Shown one piece after another: positions 45,664-54,526 of a stretch of DNA of 64,000 bases. Numbering within the stretch: the first letter of the stretch is position 1; each line of letters opens with the position of its first letter. A program made the position numbers and the translations under genes. The notes below the pieces were generated by a model that did no database searches, was not told where the DNA came from, and worked only from the letters and a program-made list of their open reading frames with translations. This DNA is from Gardnerella vaginalis (GTDB lineage Bacteria > Actinomycetota > Actinomycetes > Actinomycetales > Bifidobacteriaceae): positions 14,279 to 78,278 of the forward strand of contig CAMPUL010000003.1 in assembly GCA_946997215.1 (NCBI GenBank), written 5' to 3'.

Positions 45664-46620
45664 TCAGCCAGCGATTTTAGCCAAGCCAAAAATACGCGTC
45701 ATAAACTCGTTCAAGAATCGTGGAACATCAACGCCAACAGCAACTTGCATTGTTTTAACAGGATCATTCAAGCGCGTAACGTCTCCAATTGTGCGTCCAC
45801 GAGTTGGACCTTCAACATCCACTTGCATATTGATTGGAAGCGTTGTAACAAGCGTTGGATCCACAGCTACAGCCACTGCCAAAGGATCATGCAAGCCGCA
45901 TCCGCCAAGGTGCGGAGCCGTAGTCTCATATGCCTTAATGTAAAAATCGGTCATATCTGCAAGGAACTTGCCAGCCTTTGTGCCAAGGTCACGCCACTGC
46001 TTTGTCTCCTTGTAAGTAAGCAAAGTCTGTAATGTAACATCCAAGCCAACCATTGTTACTGGAGCACCAGAGCGGAAGAGTACATCTGCAGCATCTGGGT
46101 CTTGAGATATATTCGCCTCAGTCCAAGCGTTTACGTTTCCATGAATAGTAAGCGCGCCGCCCATAAGAACAATCTTGCCAATCTCATCTTTGATTTCTGG
46201 AGCCTTCTTCAATGCAGCAGCAATATTTGTCATTGGTCCTGTTGGAACATACACCAAATCCTTGCCATATTTCTTTACAGAATCAATAATGAAATCAACA
46301 GCGGATTCATCTTCTGCTTTGCGAGGAGAATCTGGAATCTCAACATCGCCAATTCCGTTATCTCCGTGAATAAATGCAGATATTGGAAGAACTTCAAACG
46401 AATCTTTTGTGCTTGCGTGCGAAAGTCCCTTATAAACTTTTACTTCTGGATGCCCAAGTAAGTCTGTGATTGCAAGCGCGTTACGAACACCTTGCTCCAT
46501 TAAAACGTTGCCATACGTACCAGTTATGCCAATAAGCTCCATTTCAGGGCTTCCAAGAGCATAAGATATAGCGAGAGTATCGTCAACACCAGTATCAAGA
46601 TCAAGAATCAGCTTCTTCAC
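45664..46620 (-). CDS. Ribonucleoside hydrolase (IUNH family)
   Basis: A 318-residue nucleoside hydrolase splitting ribonucleosides into base and ribose. The Ca2+ site reads LDLDTGVDDTLAI (the DTDxGxDD motif has the form DLDTGVDD here), with PTGPMTNIAAAL and the catalytic His in HLGGCGLHDPLAVAVAVDP. The start is placed at a GTG (46620) directly after GGGAGGTAACTCAA, which gives the usual family length. ATG codons further upstream (46650, 46695) lack good sites. It is 141 nt ahead of the MFS gene. A palindrome and a longer inverted repeat lie in the leader. Confidence 0.92.
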   Translation of the reverse strand: MKKLILDLDTGVDDTLAISYALGSPEMELIGITGTYGNVLMEQGVRNALAITDLLGHPEVKVYKGLSHASTKDSFEVLPISAFIHGDNGIGDVEIPDSPRKAEDESAVDFIIDSVKKYGKDLVYVPTGPMTNIAAALKKAPEIKDEIGKIVLMGGALTIHGNVNAWTEANISQDPDAADVLFRSGAPVTMVGLDVTLQTLLTYKETKQWRDLGTKAGKFLADMTDFYIKAYETTAPHLGGCGLHDPLAVAVAVDPTLVTTLPINMQVDVEGPTRGRTIGDVTRLNDPVKTMQVAVGVDVPRFLNEFMTRIFGLAKIAG

Positions 46621-47037
46621 TTGAGTTACCTCCCTTTGTGTATTTGGCATGATTTTACAGTCGTTGTAAATCATGGATTGCACGAATATTTTCAAAATTA
46701 TTCAAATGCAACCAAGCAAAAATTCTATCCACATAATTTTGAAAATCAACATTACAATTAGATAATTTTAGACATATAATTGTTTCTCTATTGTGCAATA
46801 GTTTGCGATTTTTGTTATAAAATGTTCCAATCGCAAGCAAAAGTTAAATTAAATAAACAAACGTTTAGATTATACTTAAAAACTAACATTCAAACACAAA
46901 CATTCAAATATAACAATCTAAAAAATTTTGTGAAAAATGTTAAAAAATAATCAAAGAAAAACCTAAAAATAAAACGCGCGACACGCACCACGGCACATCG
47001 CGCAATCTAATAGTCAACACAAACTAAACGCAAAAAC
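46621..47037. other. 417-bp intergenic region with two inverted repeats and the glnA terminator
   Basis: 46648-46674: catgattttaca/tgtaaatcatg with a 4-5 nt spacer and one bulge. 46688-46701 and 46733-46746: 14-bp perfect arms attttcaaaattat/ataattttgaaaat. The rest is AT-rich. The first palindrome lies upstream of the nucleoside hydrolase start and is the best operator candidate. No gene is seen. Confidence 0.55.
46965..47003 (-). terminator. Intrinsic terminator of glnA
   Basis: Stem gcgcga/tcgcgc, extended by partial GTGC/GCAC pairing, then GTTTTATTTTT on the minus strand. Confidence 0.8.
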
Positions 47038-48375
47038 CTACAGTCTAGGCAAGTATTTCTCGAGTTCGTAAGGCGTTACTTGTCGACGATACTCTTCCCA
47101 CTCTTTATGCTTATTGCGCAAGAAGTATTCAAACGCATGCTCACCTAATACGCTAGCTACAAAATCAGACTTCTCCATAATCTTCAAAGCTTCATCCAAA
47201 GACTCAGGAAGAGGCTGAATGCCCATAGCTTGACGCTCAGCATCCGTAAGCTCCCAAACGTCGTCGCTAGTAGGATCGCACAAAGTCATTTGCTTTTCAA
47301 TGCCATCTAAGCCAGCAGCCAACAAAACAGAGTATGCAAGATATGGATTCGCAACAGGGTCAAGCGCGCGAAACTCCATACGGCAAGAATTGCCTTTGCC
47401 TGGTTTATATTGAGGCACACGCAAAAGCGCGGAACGGTTGCTATGACCCCAGCAAACATAGCTAGGAGCTTCCGCTCCACCCCACAAGCGCTTATAAGAG
47501 TTAACGTATTGATCTGTAACAGCGCAAATTTCTGCAGCATGATGCAAAATACCAGCCGCAAATTGGCGCGCAATAAGAGACATATTAAACTCTTGACCAG
47601 CCTCGTAGAAAGCGTTGGAATCTCCTTCAAACAGGCTTAGATGCGTGTGCATACCAGAACCAGGCTGATCTGTAAGCGGCTTAGGCATAAAGCTGGCATA
47701 CATTCCGCGCTCAAGAGAAATCTCCTTAACAACAGTGCGGAAAGTCATAATGTTATCTGCAGTAGTAAGAGCATCTGCATATCTTAAGTCAATCTCGTTT
47801 TGACCAGGGCCGCCTTCGTGGTGAGAATACTCAACAGAAATACCCATCTGTTCAAGCATGCTCACGGCACTACGACGAAAGTCCATTGCCGAACTTCTTG
47901 GAACGTGGTCAAAATACCCACCTTCATCAATAGGAACAGGTGCTTTAGACCAATCGTCTTGCGCTTCAAATAAGTAAAACTCAATTTCTGGATGAACGTA
48001 AAAAGTAAAGCCCTTTTCTTTAGCTTTTGCGAGCGCAGTTTTAAGAACGTGACGAGGGTCTCCAAGAGACGGCTCACCATCTGGCGTTAAAACATCGCAA
48101 AACATGCGTGCCGTACCTTCTGGACCGCCATGCCATGGCAAAAGTTGGAAAGTCGAAGGATCTGGCTTAACAATCATATCGTCTTCTAAAACACGAGTCA
48201 TGCCTTCAATCGCAGAACCGTCAAAGCCAATACCCTCTTCAAACGCAGCTTCAAGCTCTGCTGGAGCAATAGCAACCGATTTAAGCGTTCCAAGAACATC
48301 CGTGAACCATAGTCGAATAAAACGAACGTCACGCTCTTCAACTGTACGCAAAGCGAATTCTTGCTGTCTATCCAT
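47038..48375 (-). CDS. glnA: Type I glutamine synthetase (GlnA2-like)
   Basis: A 445-residue ammonia-assimilating enzyme making glutamine from glutamate. It has DVLGTLKSVAI, the Mg2+-site EGIGFDGSAIEG, FYVHPEIEFYLF, and the ATP-binding HHEGGPGQNEIDLRYA and KPLTDQPGSGMHTHLS. It lacks the NLYDLP adenylylation loop of the longer GlnA1 type, so it should not be controlled by GlnE, as in GlnA2. It is separate from its neighbours and has its own terminator. Confidence 0.95.
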   Translation of the reverse strand: MDRQQEFALRTVEERDVRFIRLWFTDVLGTLKSVAIAPAELEAAFEEGIGFDGSAIEGMTRVLEDDMIVKPDPSTFQLLPWHGGPEGTARMFCDVLTPDGEPSLGDPRHVLKTALAKAKEKGFTFYVHPEIEFYLFEAQDDWSKAPVPIDEGGYFDHVPRSSAMDFRRSAVSMLEQMGISVEYSHHEGGPGQNEIDLRYADALTTADNIMTFRTVVKEISLERGMYASFMPKPLTDQPGSGMHTHLSLFEGDSNAFYEAGQEFNMSLIARQFAAGILHHAAEICAVTDQYVNSYKRLWGGAEAPSYVCWGHSNRSALLRVPQYKPGKGNSCRMEFRALDPVANPYLAYSVLLAAGLDGIEKQMTLCDPTSDDVWELTDAERQAMGIQPLPESLDEALKIMEKSDFVASVLGEHAFEYFLRNKHKEWEEYRRQVTPYELEKYLPRL

Positions 48376-48552
48376 ATCTACAGTCCAATCAATTTAAGTG
48401 TGTAACTATATGTTTTTCTCTCATACTCTTTAACTAATATTTAAGAGACTAATTATTATATTATCTCTTACTTTTCGCTTTTATTTAGCTTTATGAGCAT
48501 GAATTTACTTATTTTTAATGTAACAATCTAGTAGCAATCTATTTAACATAGA

Positions 48553-49245
48553 CTACATCTTTTTGCCATATTTATAAAAAATCTCTTTTGCTTGATCATC
48601 GCTTAAATCATCTGTACTTGTAACTTCAATCCCAGATTCTTTAAGATCTTTAACACTTGAGTAGCAAATCATAAGATCTTCAACGCATCTAGCAGACATT
48701 GCAAGAATCATAGGTGGAACAGCATCTAAAACACCTTGCTTATATTCGTAGATTTTTGCATCGATTTTATTAGCACGATTCACCATTAAAATAGCAGGCA
48801 TTCCGCGAAAATAGTCGGTAAATTTTTTAACTGATTTTTCTGGATTGTCTTCGTCTAAATCGCGTAAAACTGCCACTCCCCCATTTTCGTCGTTAAAACA
48901 ATCCGCATTAACTCCAGCCATTTTGCAAAAACATGCAAGAAGCTCCCCTGGCTCTATAGCTGTTAAGAACAGCGCGCACTTTGCCTTTTTTCCAAGCAGA
49001 CCTTGCAAATCTTCTTCAAAATCTGCTTGCTCAATCTTTTTTACAGCATCATCGATTGAATCACGATTTTGCTCTTCGCTAAACTCTTTTTCAAAACCAA
49101 GCAATGCGTCTTCAAGTTCTTTATCGGTAAAAGAAGTACGAACATCGTTAGAATCATTAGAACCAACGCCATTATTGCCATTAACGCCATTATTATTATC
49201 GCTAACGTTATTGTTTTTATTCAAATCGTCGTTATCTTTACACAT
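48553..49245 (-). CDS. Hypothetical acidic protein
   Basis: A 230-residue soluble protein of unknown function, with an Asn/Asp-rich N-terminus (NKNNNVSDNNNGVNGNNG), an acidic helical stretch (FTDKELEDALLGFEKEFSEEQ), and a globular part with GKKAKCALFLTAIEPGELLACFCKMAG, VAVLRDLDEDNPEKSVKKFTDYF and AILMVNRANKIDAKIYEY. No motif is recognised. The C-terminal half has several Cys but no CXXC pairs. It lies between glnA and dnaE. Confidence 0.65.
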   Translation of the reverse strand: MCKDNDDLNKNNNVSDNNNGVNGNNGVGSNDSNDVRTSFTDKELEDALLGFEKEFSEEQNRDSIDDAVKKIEQADFEEDLQGLLGKKAKCALFLTAIEPGELLACFCKMAGVNADCFNDENGGVAVLRDLDEDNPEKSVKKFTDYFRGMPAILMVNRANKIDAKIYEYKQGVLDAVPPMILAMSARCVEDLMICYSSVKDLKESGIEVTSTDDLSDDQAKEIFYKYGKKM

Positions 49246-49404
49246 ATTTTTCCACCTTCTAAATCACAAAACCTTGTTTTTACTTATCTTTACTTGCTTT
49301 ACTTATCTTGATCACTTCTTAAAACGCTTAAAATCACTCTAAATCACTCTAAGAATATTCTACGCGATTAGCTTTATTTTAGGCGCTTATTTTAGGCGCT
49401 TATT

Positions 49405-52400
49405 TTAAGCACTTGGTAAGCAAGCTGGACCAAACAATATTTTTAGCTCTGCAAAAAGTGACGTATCTCGCTTGACTCTAAATCTATCTCCAAAAGATAA
49501 GACTTTTGCGCACCCCTTAGAGTCAATCAAAGCAAGATTTACTTCGCAACAACCAGGATGCCTTGTAACAATGTTTTCAAGCTCTTTTATACGAGACTTT
49601 TCTAGCGCTTGCAAAGGCAAAACAATAGTTACAGGTTGAGCGTCTTCTGCCTCTAAGCTTGGAACTTCAAAATCCGTAGCTCTTAAAGAAACAGTTTCGT
49701 CTCGAACTTCTACCTGGCCCCTAATTCGCACAACTTGATCAATCGCAAGTTCTGCAGCAGAAGACTCGTAAACTTTGCCAAAGAACATGCATTGTATTGA
49801 GCTTTCCATGTCTTCAATAGTTACAATCGCCCAAGCATTACCTTTTTTAGACACTCGCCTATCTACGCTAGTAACAAGTCCTGCAAGAGTTACTTGTTGA
49901 TTTTCGCTCATAGTTCTAGCACGGTTTAGAAGCTGCGCAATCGACATTTCTCTAAGACCAGCCAAAACAGCAGAAAGTCCACTCAAAGGGTGATCCGAAA
50001 CATAAAGTCCAAGCATTTCTCGCTCAAAGTTTAGCTTCGTTTTTTTATCCCACTCTTCAACATCTGGAATATTGATTTGTGCGTCTCCAAGCTCGTTACT
50101 TGAATCATCCAAATCGGCAAAAAGGTCAAATTGGCCACCTGCCTGCTTTCGCTTAATAGAAATAACTGAGTCAATCAGTGGATTATAAACTTCAAAAAGT
50201 GCTCGCCTACAAGTGCTAATTGAGTCAAAAGCACCAGATTTAATAAGCGATTCAACAAGTCTGCGATTCAGAGATTCAAACGATACGCGATTTACAAAAT
50301 CCTTAAAATCAACGAATTTTCCGCGCTCGCTTTCCCTCTCGCTAATAATATCGTTAACTGCTTTATCTCCAACGTTTCGTACAGCTCCAAGACCAAAGCG
50401 TACAACATCTCCAACTGCAGAATATTCGAGAACCGACTCATTAATATCTGGTTGCAAAACGCGAATACCCATGCGCCTTGCTTCGCCTAAGTAGAGTGCT
50501 GTCTTATCTTTATTAGTGCGCTCGTTTTGAAGCAATGCAGCCATAAATTCCACAGGATAATGCGTTTTTAAGTAAGCAGTCCAATAAGAAATCAAACCGT
50601 ATGCAGCCGAGTGAGCCTTATTAAACGCGTAACCCGAGAATGGAACCAAAACATCCCAAACAGCTTGAGCAGCTTCTTCTGAATAACCATGTTCCTTCAT
50701 GCCTTTAAAGAACGGTATTTTCTCTTTAGCTAGCACTTCTGGCTTCTTTTTACCCATAGCTCTACGCAAAACATCTGCCTTGCCAAGGCTGTATCCAGCT
50801 AAAATACGAGCAGCCGACTGCACCTGCTCTTGGTACACAATCAAACCATAAGTTTCGCCAAGAACATCTTTTAGTGGCTCCGCAACCTCTGGGTGAATAG
50901 GCGTAATATCTTGCAAACCGTTCTTACGCTTAGCATAATTGGTGTGCGAATCCATATCCATAGGACCTGGTCTGTAAAGCGCAATCAAAGCAGAAATATC
51001 GTTAAAGTTATCTGGTTTTAGAGTGCGAAGAAGCGCACGCATACCGTCGGAATCAAGCTGGAAAACGCCTAAAGTATCTCCTCTTGCAAGAAGCTGATAT
51101 GTTTCTTTATCGTCAAGCGGAATTTTAGTATAGTCAATAGGCTCTTTTCCATTATTTTCAACGTTTTTAAGAGTATCTCTAATAACTGTTAAGTTGGAAA
51201 GACCCAAAAAATCCATCTTAACTAAGCCAAGCGTTTCGCAAGTGTGATACTCAAAGGTTGTTGTAATCGTGCCATCAGTACGCTCCAACAGAGGAGATGT
51301 ATCTGTAATAGGCTCCGAACCCATAATCGTTGCACAAGCATGTACACCCGTTTGGCGAATCAAGCCTTCAATACCCTTTGCTTCTTCTGTAATTCGCTTT
51401 GTATCTGGGTCGCTATCATACATCTCGCGAAACTCGCGAGCTTCCGCATAACGCTTTGACTTTTCGTCAAAAATATCGTGGAAACTCATATCTTTGCCGT
51501 TTTTTGGAGGCGGCAAAATCTTTGTAATTTTTTCTCCAACAGAAAACTCATAGCCCATTATTCGAGCAGAATCTTTAAGAGCTTGTTTTGTTTTAATTGT
51601 GCCATAAATCACGCATTGTGCTACTTTGTCTTTTCCATATTTTTCGCCAACATATTCCAAAACTTTGGCTCTACCTTCTGGGTCAAAGTCAACGTCAATA
51701 TCTGGCAAAGACACGCGCTCTGGGTTTAAGAATCGTTCAAAAATCAAGCCATGCTTCATTGGGTCTAGCTCTGTAATGCCCATTGCATACGCAACCATTG
51801 CGCCTGCTGCACTTCCTCGGCCAGGTCCAACCATAACGCCATGCTCTTTTGCCCAATTAATATAGTCTGCAACAACTAAAAAGTAGCCACAAAATTGCAT
51901 TTGGCATATAACGCCGCACTCGTAGTCTGCTTGCTTTAAGACTTCAATAGGAACGTTATTGTTATATCTGCGCTCTAATCCTTCTTCGACTTTTTTAAGA
52001 AATAGCGAAGTCTCATCCCAACCTTTAGGGCAGTCAAATTGCGGCATAAAAGCGCCATCTTCGCCATCATCAAACATAACATTGCATCTGCGAGCAATCT
52101 CAAGAGTATTATCGCAAGCTTCTGGAAACTCCTTAAAAAGCTCACGCATTTGCTCAGCAGACTTCAAATAATAGCCAGAACCGTCAAACTTAAAACGATC
52201 TGGATCATCTAAGCGAGATCCAGAATTAATACAAAGCATTGCATCTTGTGCTTCGCGATCTTCTTCGTGCACATAGTGCAAATCGTTTGTAGCAAGAAGT
52301 GGAGCATTCAGCTTCTTAGCAATCTCGAGCAAATCTTTTGTAACACGTGTTTCAATAGAAAGCCCGTGATTCATAAGCTCAATAAAGAAATTATCTCGAC

Positions 52401-52965
52401 CAAAAATATCTTGGAACTCACCTGCAGCGCGTAAAGCCTCATTAAATTGGCCCAAACGAAGACGCGTTTGAATAATTCCAGATGGGCATCCAGAAGACGC
52501 TATAACGCCTTTAGAATACCTTGAAAGCACGTCTTTATCCATTCGAGGATATCGCATAACGCGACCTTCCAGATTGGCTATAGACGATGCTTTAAGTAGA
52601 TTTGTTAAGCCTTCATCATTTTCGGCCCACATTGTCATGTGAGTAATCAAACCACCGCCAGAAACATCGTCGCTTCTTTGCGCTTCCGTTCCCCAATGAA
52701 CTCGGCTTTTGTCTTGTCTGGCTGTTTCTGGAGTCACATAAGCTTCGATTCCAATAATCGGCTTAATCCCAGCTTTTACAGCCGTACTCCACATCTCGTA
52801 TGCTCCATGCATATTGCCGTGGTCTGTAATAGCAATAGCTGGCATACCCAATTCTTTTGCACTCGCAACTAGGTCTGGTATCTTTGAAGCACCATCCAAA
52901 AGCGAATAATGCGTGTGATTATGCAAATGTACAAAGTTTGTTTCTGGCCTAGTCATGCTTGCCAT
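49405..52965 (-). CDS. dnaE: DNA polymerase III alpha subunit
   Basis: A 1186-residue replicative polymerase. It has the PHP domain (VHLHNHTHYSLLDGASK and AITDHGNMHG), the polymerase palm with GRGSAAGAMVAY and the catalytic PDIDVDFD, the fingers (GVFQLDSDGMRALLRTLKPD, YRPGPMDMDSHTNYAKRK), helix-hairpin-helix and an OB-fold C-terminal domain (QVTLAGLVTSVDRRVSKKGNAW). DnaE1 type. It is downstream of rluD-lspA-wag31. Confidence 0.97.
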   Translation of the reverse strand: MASMTRPETNFVHLHNHTHYSLLDGASKIPDLVASAKELGMPAIAITDHGNMHGAYEMWSTAVKAGIKPIIGIEAYVTPETARQDKSRVHWGTEAQRSDDVSGGGLITHMTMWAENDEGLTNLLKASSIANLEGRVMRYPRMDKDVLSRYSKGVIASSGCPSGIIQTRLRLGQFNEALRAAGEFQDIFGRDNFFIELMNHGLSIETRVTKDLLEIAKKLNAPLLATNDLHYVHEEDREAQDAMLCINSGSRLDDPDRFKFDGSGYYLKSAEQMRELFKEFPEACDNTLEIARRCNVMFDDGEDGAFMPQFDCPKGWDETSLFLKKVEEGLERRYNNNVPIEVLKQADYECGVICQMQFCGYFLVVADYINWAKEHGVMVGPGRGSAAGAMVAYAMGITELDPMKHGLIFERFLNPERVSLPDIDVDFDPEGRAKVLEYVGEKYGKDKVAQCVIYGTIKTKQALKDSARIMGYEFSVGEKITKILPPPKNGKDMSFHDIFDEKSKRYAEAREFREMYDSDPDTKRITEEAKGIEGLIRQTGVHACATIMGSEPITDTSPLLERTDGTITTTFEYHTCETLGLVKMDFLGLSNLTVIRDTLKNVENNGKEPIDYTKIPLDDKETYQLLARGDTLGVFQLDSDGMRALLRTLKPDNFNDISALIALYRPGPMDMDSHTNYAKRKNGLQDITPIHPEVAEPLKDVLGETYGLIVYQEQVQSAARILAGYSLGKADVLRRAMGKKKPEVLAKEKIPFFKGMKEHGYSEEAAQAVWDVLVPFSGYAFNKAHSAAYGLISYWTAYLKTHYPVEFMAALLQNERTNKDKTALYLGEARRMGIRVLQPDINESVLEYSAVGDVVRFGLGAVRNVGDKAVNDIISERESERGKFVDFKDFVNRVSFESLNRRLVESLIKSGAFDSISTCRRALFEVYNPLIDSVISIKRKQAGGQFDLFADLDDSSNELGDAQINIPDVEEWDKKTKLNFEREMLGLYVSDHPLSGLSAVLAGLREMSIAQLLNRARTMSENQQVTLAGLVTSVDRRVSKKGNAWAIVTIEDMESSIQCMFFGKVYESSAAELAIDQVVRIRGQVEVRDETVSLRATDFEVPSLEAEDAQPVTIVLPLQALEKSRIKELENIVTRHPGCCEVNLALIDSKGCAKVLSFGDRFRVKRDTSLFAELKILFGPACLPSA

Positions 52966-53008
52966 TTTATAGATGCAATATGACCTGCTTTGCTAAATAT
53001 GCTCGCTT

Positions 53009-53971
53009 TTATAGTTGCCGCACGGCTTGTAAAGCGTGTTGCAAATCTAGCGGATACTCCGATTCAAGCTTAACTAATTTTCCTGTTCTAGGATGCTTAA
53101 ATTCTAGCTTAGTTGAGTGAAGCCATTGGCGCTGTAACTCTAGTTTTTCCGCGAGTTTTGGGTTTGCTCCATACATTTTATCTGCCACTAACGGATGGCC
53201 AATCGAAGAAAAATGCACGCGTATTTGGTGAGTTCTACCCGTCTCTAGATTTACGCTAACTAAAGTTGCAATTCCAAAGCGCTCCAAAACATCCCAATGT
53301 GTTACAGCTGGCTTGCCATTTTTGGTTACAGTAAACCTAAAGTCAGATACTTTCGACCTTCCAATCGGAGCTTCAATAGTTGCTTTGTTTTGCTCCAAAT
53401 TTCCTTGCACTAATGCCGTATAAGTTTTTGAAACACTATGACTAGCAAATTGCTGCTTCATCTTTTCGTAAGCAAAATCCGTTTTGCAAACGAGCATAAG
53501 GCCGCTTGTTCCAACGTCTAACCTGCTTACGATTCCTTTGCGTGATTCGTCGCAAAGCGTTGTGTTTATTTTAATTCCAGCAGCTTCTAGGCTTTCTGGA
53601 ACAGTAGGCCCGTTCCACCCTTTTGCTGCGTGAGACGCCATTGCAACAGGCTTGTTTATTACTACAACATCGTCATCGTTGTATACGATTTCTAAATCGC
53701 ATATATCAGGCTGGCTTTGAAGATTACTGGAAGAATCGCGAGCAGTAGCACAATTGCAAGCACAATCACAATCGTCTTCTTGATTTACAACAATCACATC
53801 TGATTCTTGCAAAATAGACGATTTCTGCGACTTCCTATTTAGGATTTTTGCTTTGCCACTATCGATTAGCGATATTGCGTTTGCACGCGATATTCCCATA
53901 AGCTTCGACAAGCACACGTCGAATCTGCATCCGGCAAATTGACTCGTAACTGTAAAACGAATATCACTCAT
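53009..53971 (-). CDS. rluD: RluA-family pseudouridine synthase (RluD-like)
   Basis: A 320-residue enzyme with an S4 RNA-binding domain at the N-terminus (FDVCLSKLMGISRANAISLIDSGK), then the catalytic core with VINKPVAMASH, the catalytic Asp in SRLDVGTSGLMLVCKT, and GRTHQIRVHF. It probably modifies 23S rRNA as RluD does; the exact site is not shown. An Asp/Cys-rich insertion (QEDDCDCACNCATARD) joins the domains. Its start overlaps the lspA stop by 8 nt. Confidence 0.92.
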   Translation of the reverse strand: MSDIRFTVTSQFAGCRFDVCLSKLMGISRANAISLIDSGKAKILNRKSQKSSILQESDVIVVNQEDDCDCACNCATARDSSSNLQSQPDICDLEIVYNDDDVVVINKPVAMASHAAKGWNGPTVPESLEAAGIKINTTLCDESRKGIVSRLDVGTSGLMLVCKTDFAYEKMKQQFASHSVSKTYTALVQGNLEQNKATIEAPIGRSKVSDFRFTVTKNGKPAVTHWDVLERFGIATLVSVNLETGRTHQIRVHFSSIGHPLVADKMYGANPKLAEKLELQRQWLHSTKLEFKHPRTGKLVKLESEYPLDLQHALQAVRQL

Positions 53972-54485
53972 CAGCGCGCTCTATAAGAGGAATCCCAATC
54001 AAAATAAGGCATATAACTGCGATTCCTGCAAACATAAGCTCAATATCTGCCACATTTCCAACGGACCATCCGTAGTTTATAAAATCTACGACTTTTCCGT
54101 TCAAAAATCCTTGAGCATATTGCGCTCTATCAATAAGATTTCCAAAAGCTCCAGCAAAAGCTAAAGCAAGCGCAATAGTCCAATATAAGGATTTTGTGTG
54201 CTTAATAACCGCAATCATAGCAGCGCACGCAGCGCACGCTAACACGCTAATAACCCAAGTAAAAGAAGATCCTAAGCCAAAAGATGCTCCAGGATTCCTA
54301 ACAAGAGTAAAAGAGAGCAAGTGTGGAAAAATATCAATGTTTTTTCCGCCACTAAGCGCTGCTAATGCCCAAACTTTGGTTATGCGGTCTAGAACCACGC
54401 CAATAAAAGCAATCAGTGCAAAAACGGCTGCGCGATTACGCAGCCGTTCTACACGCACATAACTATGCGTCAATGTATTTTCCAA
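53964..54485 (-). CDS. lspA: Lipoprotein signal peptidase
   Basis: A 173-residue inner membrane aspartyl peptidase that removes the signal peptide of prolipoproteins. It has four helices, with catalytic Asp motifs GNLIDRAQYAQG and NVADIELMFAG, plus LVRNPGASFGLGS. It overlaps rluD by 8 nt, so the two are translationally coupled. Confidence 0.95.
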   Translation of the reverse strand: MENTLTHSYVRVERLRNRAAVFALIAFIGVVLDRITKVWALAALSGGKNIDIFPHLLSFTLVRNPGASFGLGSSFTWVISVLACAACAAMIAVIKHTKSLYWTIALALAFAGAFGNLIDRAQYAQGFLNGKVVDFINYGWSVGNVADIELMFAGIAVICLILIGIPLIERADE

Positions 54486-54526
54486 TCTAAAGGGATTTAG
54501 TAAATACTACTAAATACTAGTAAATA

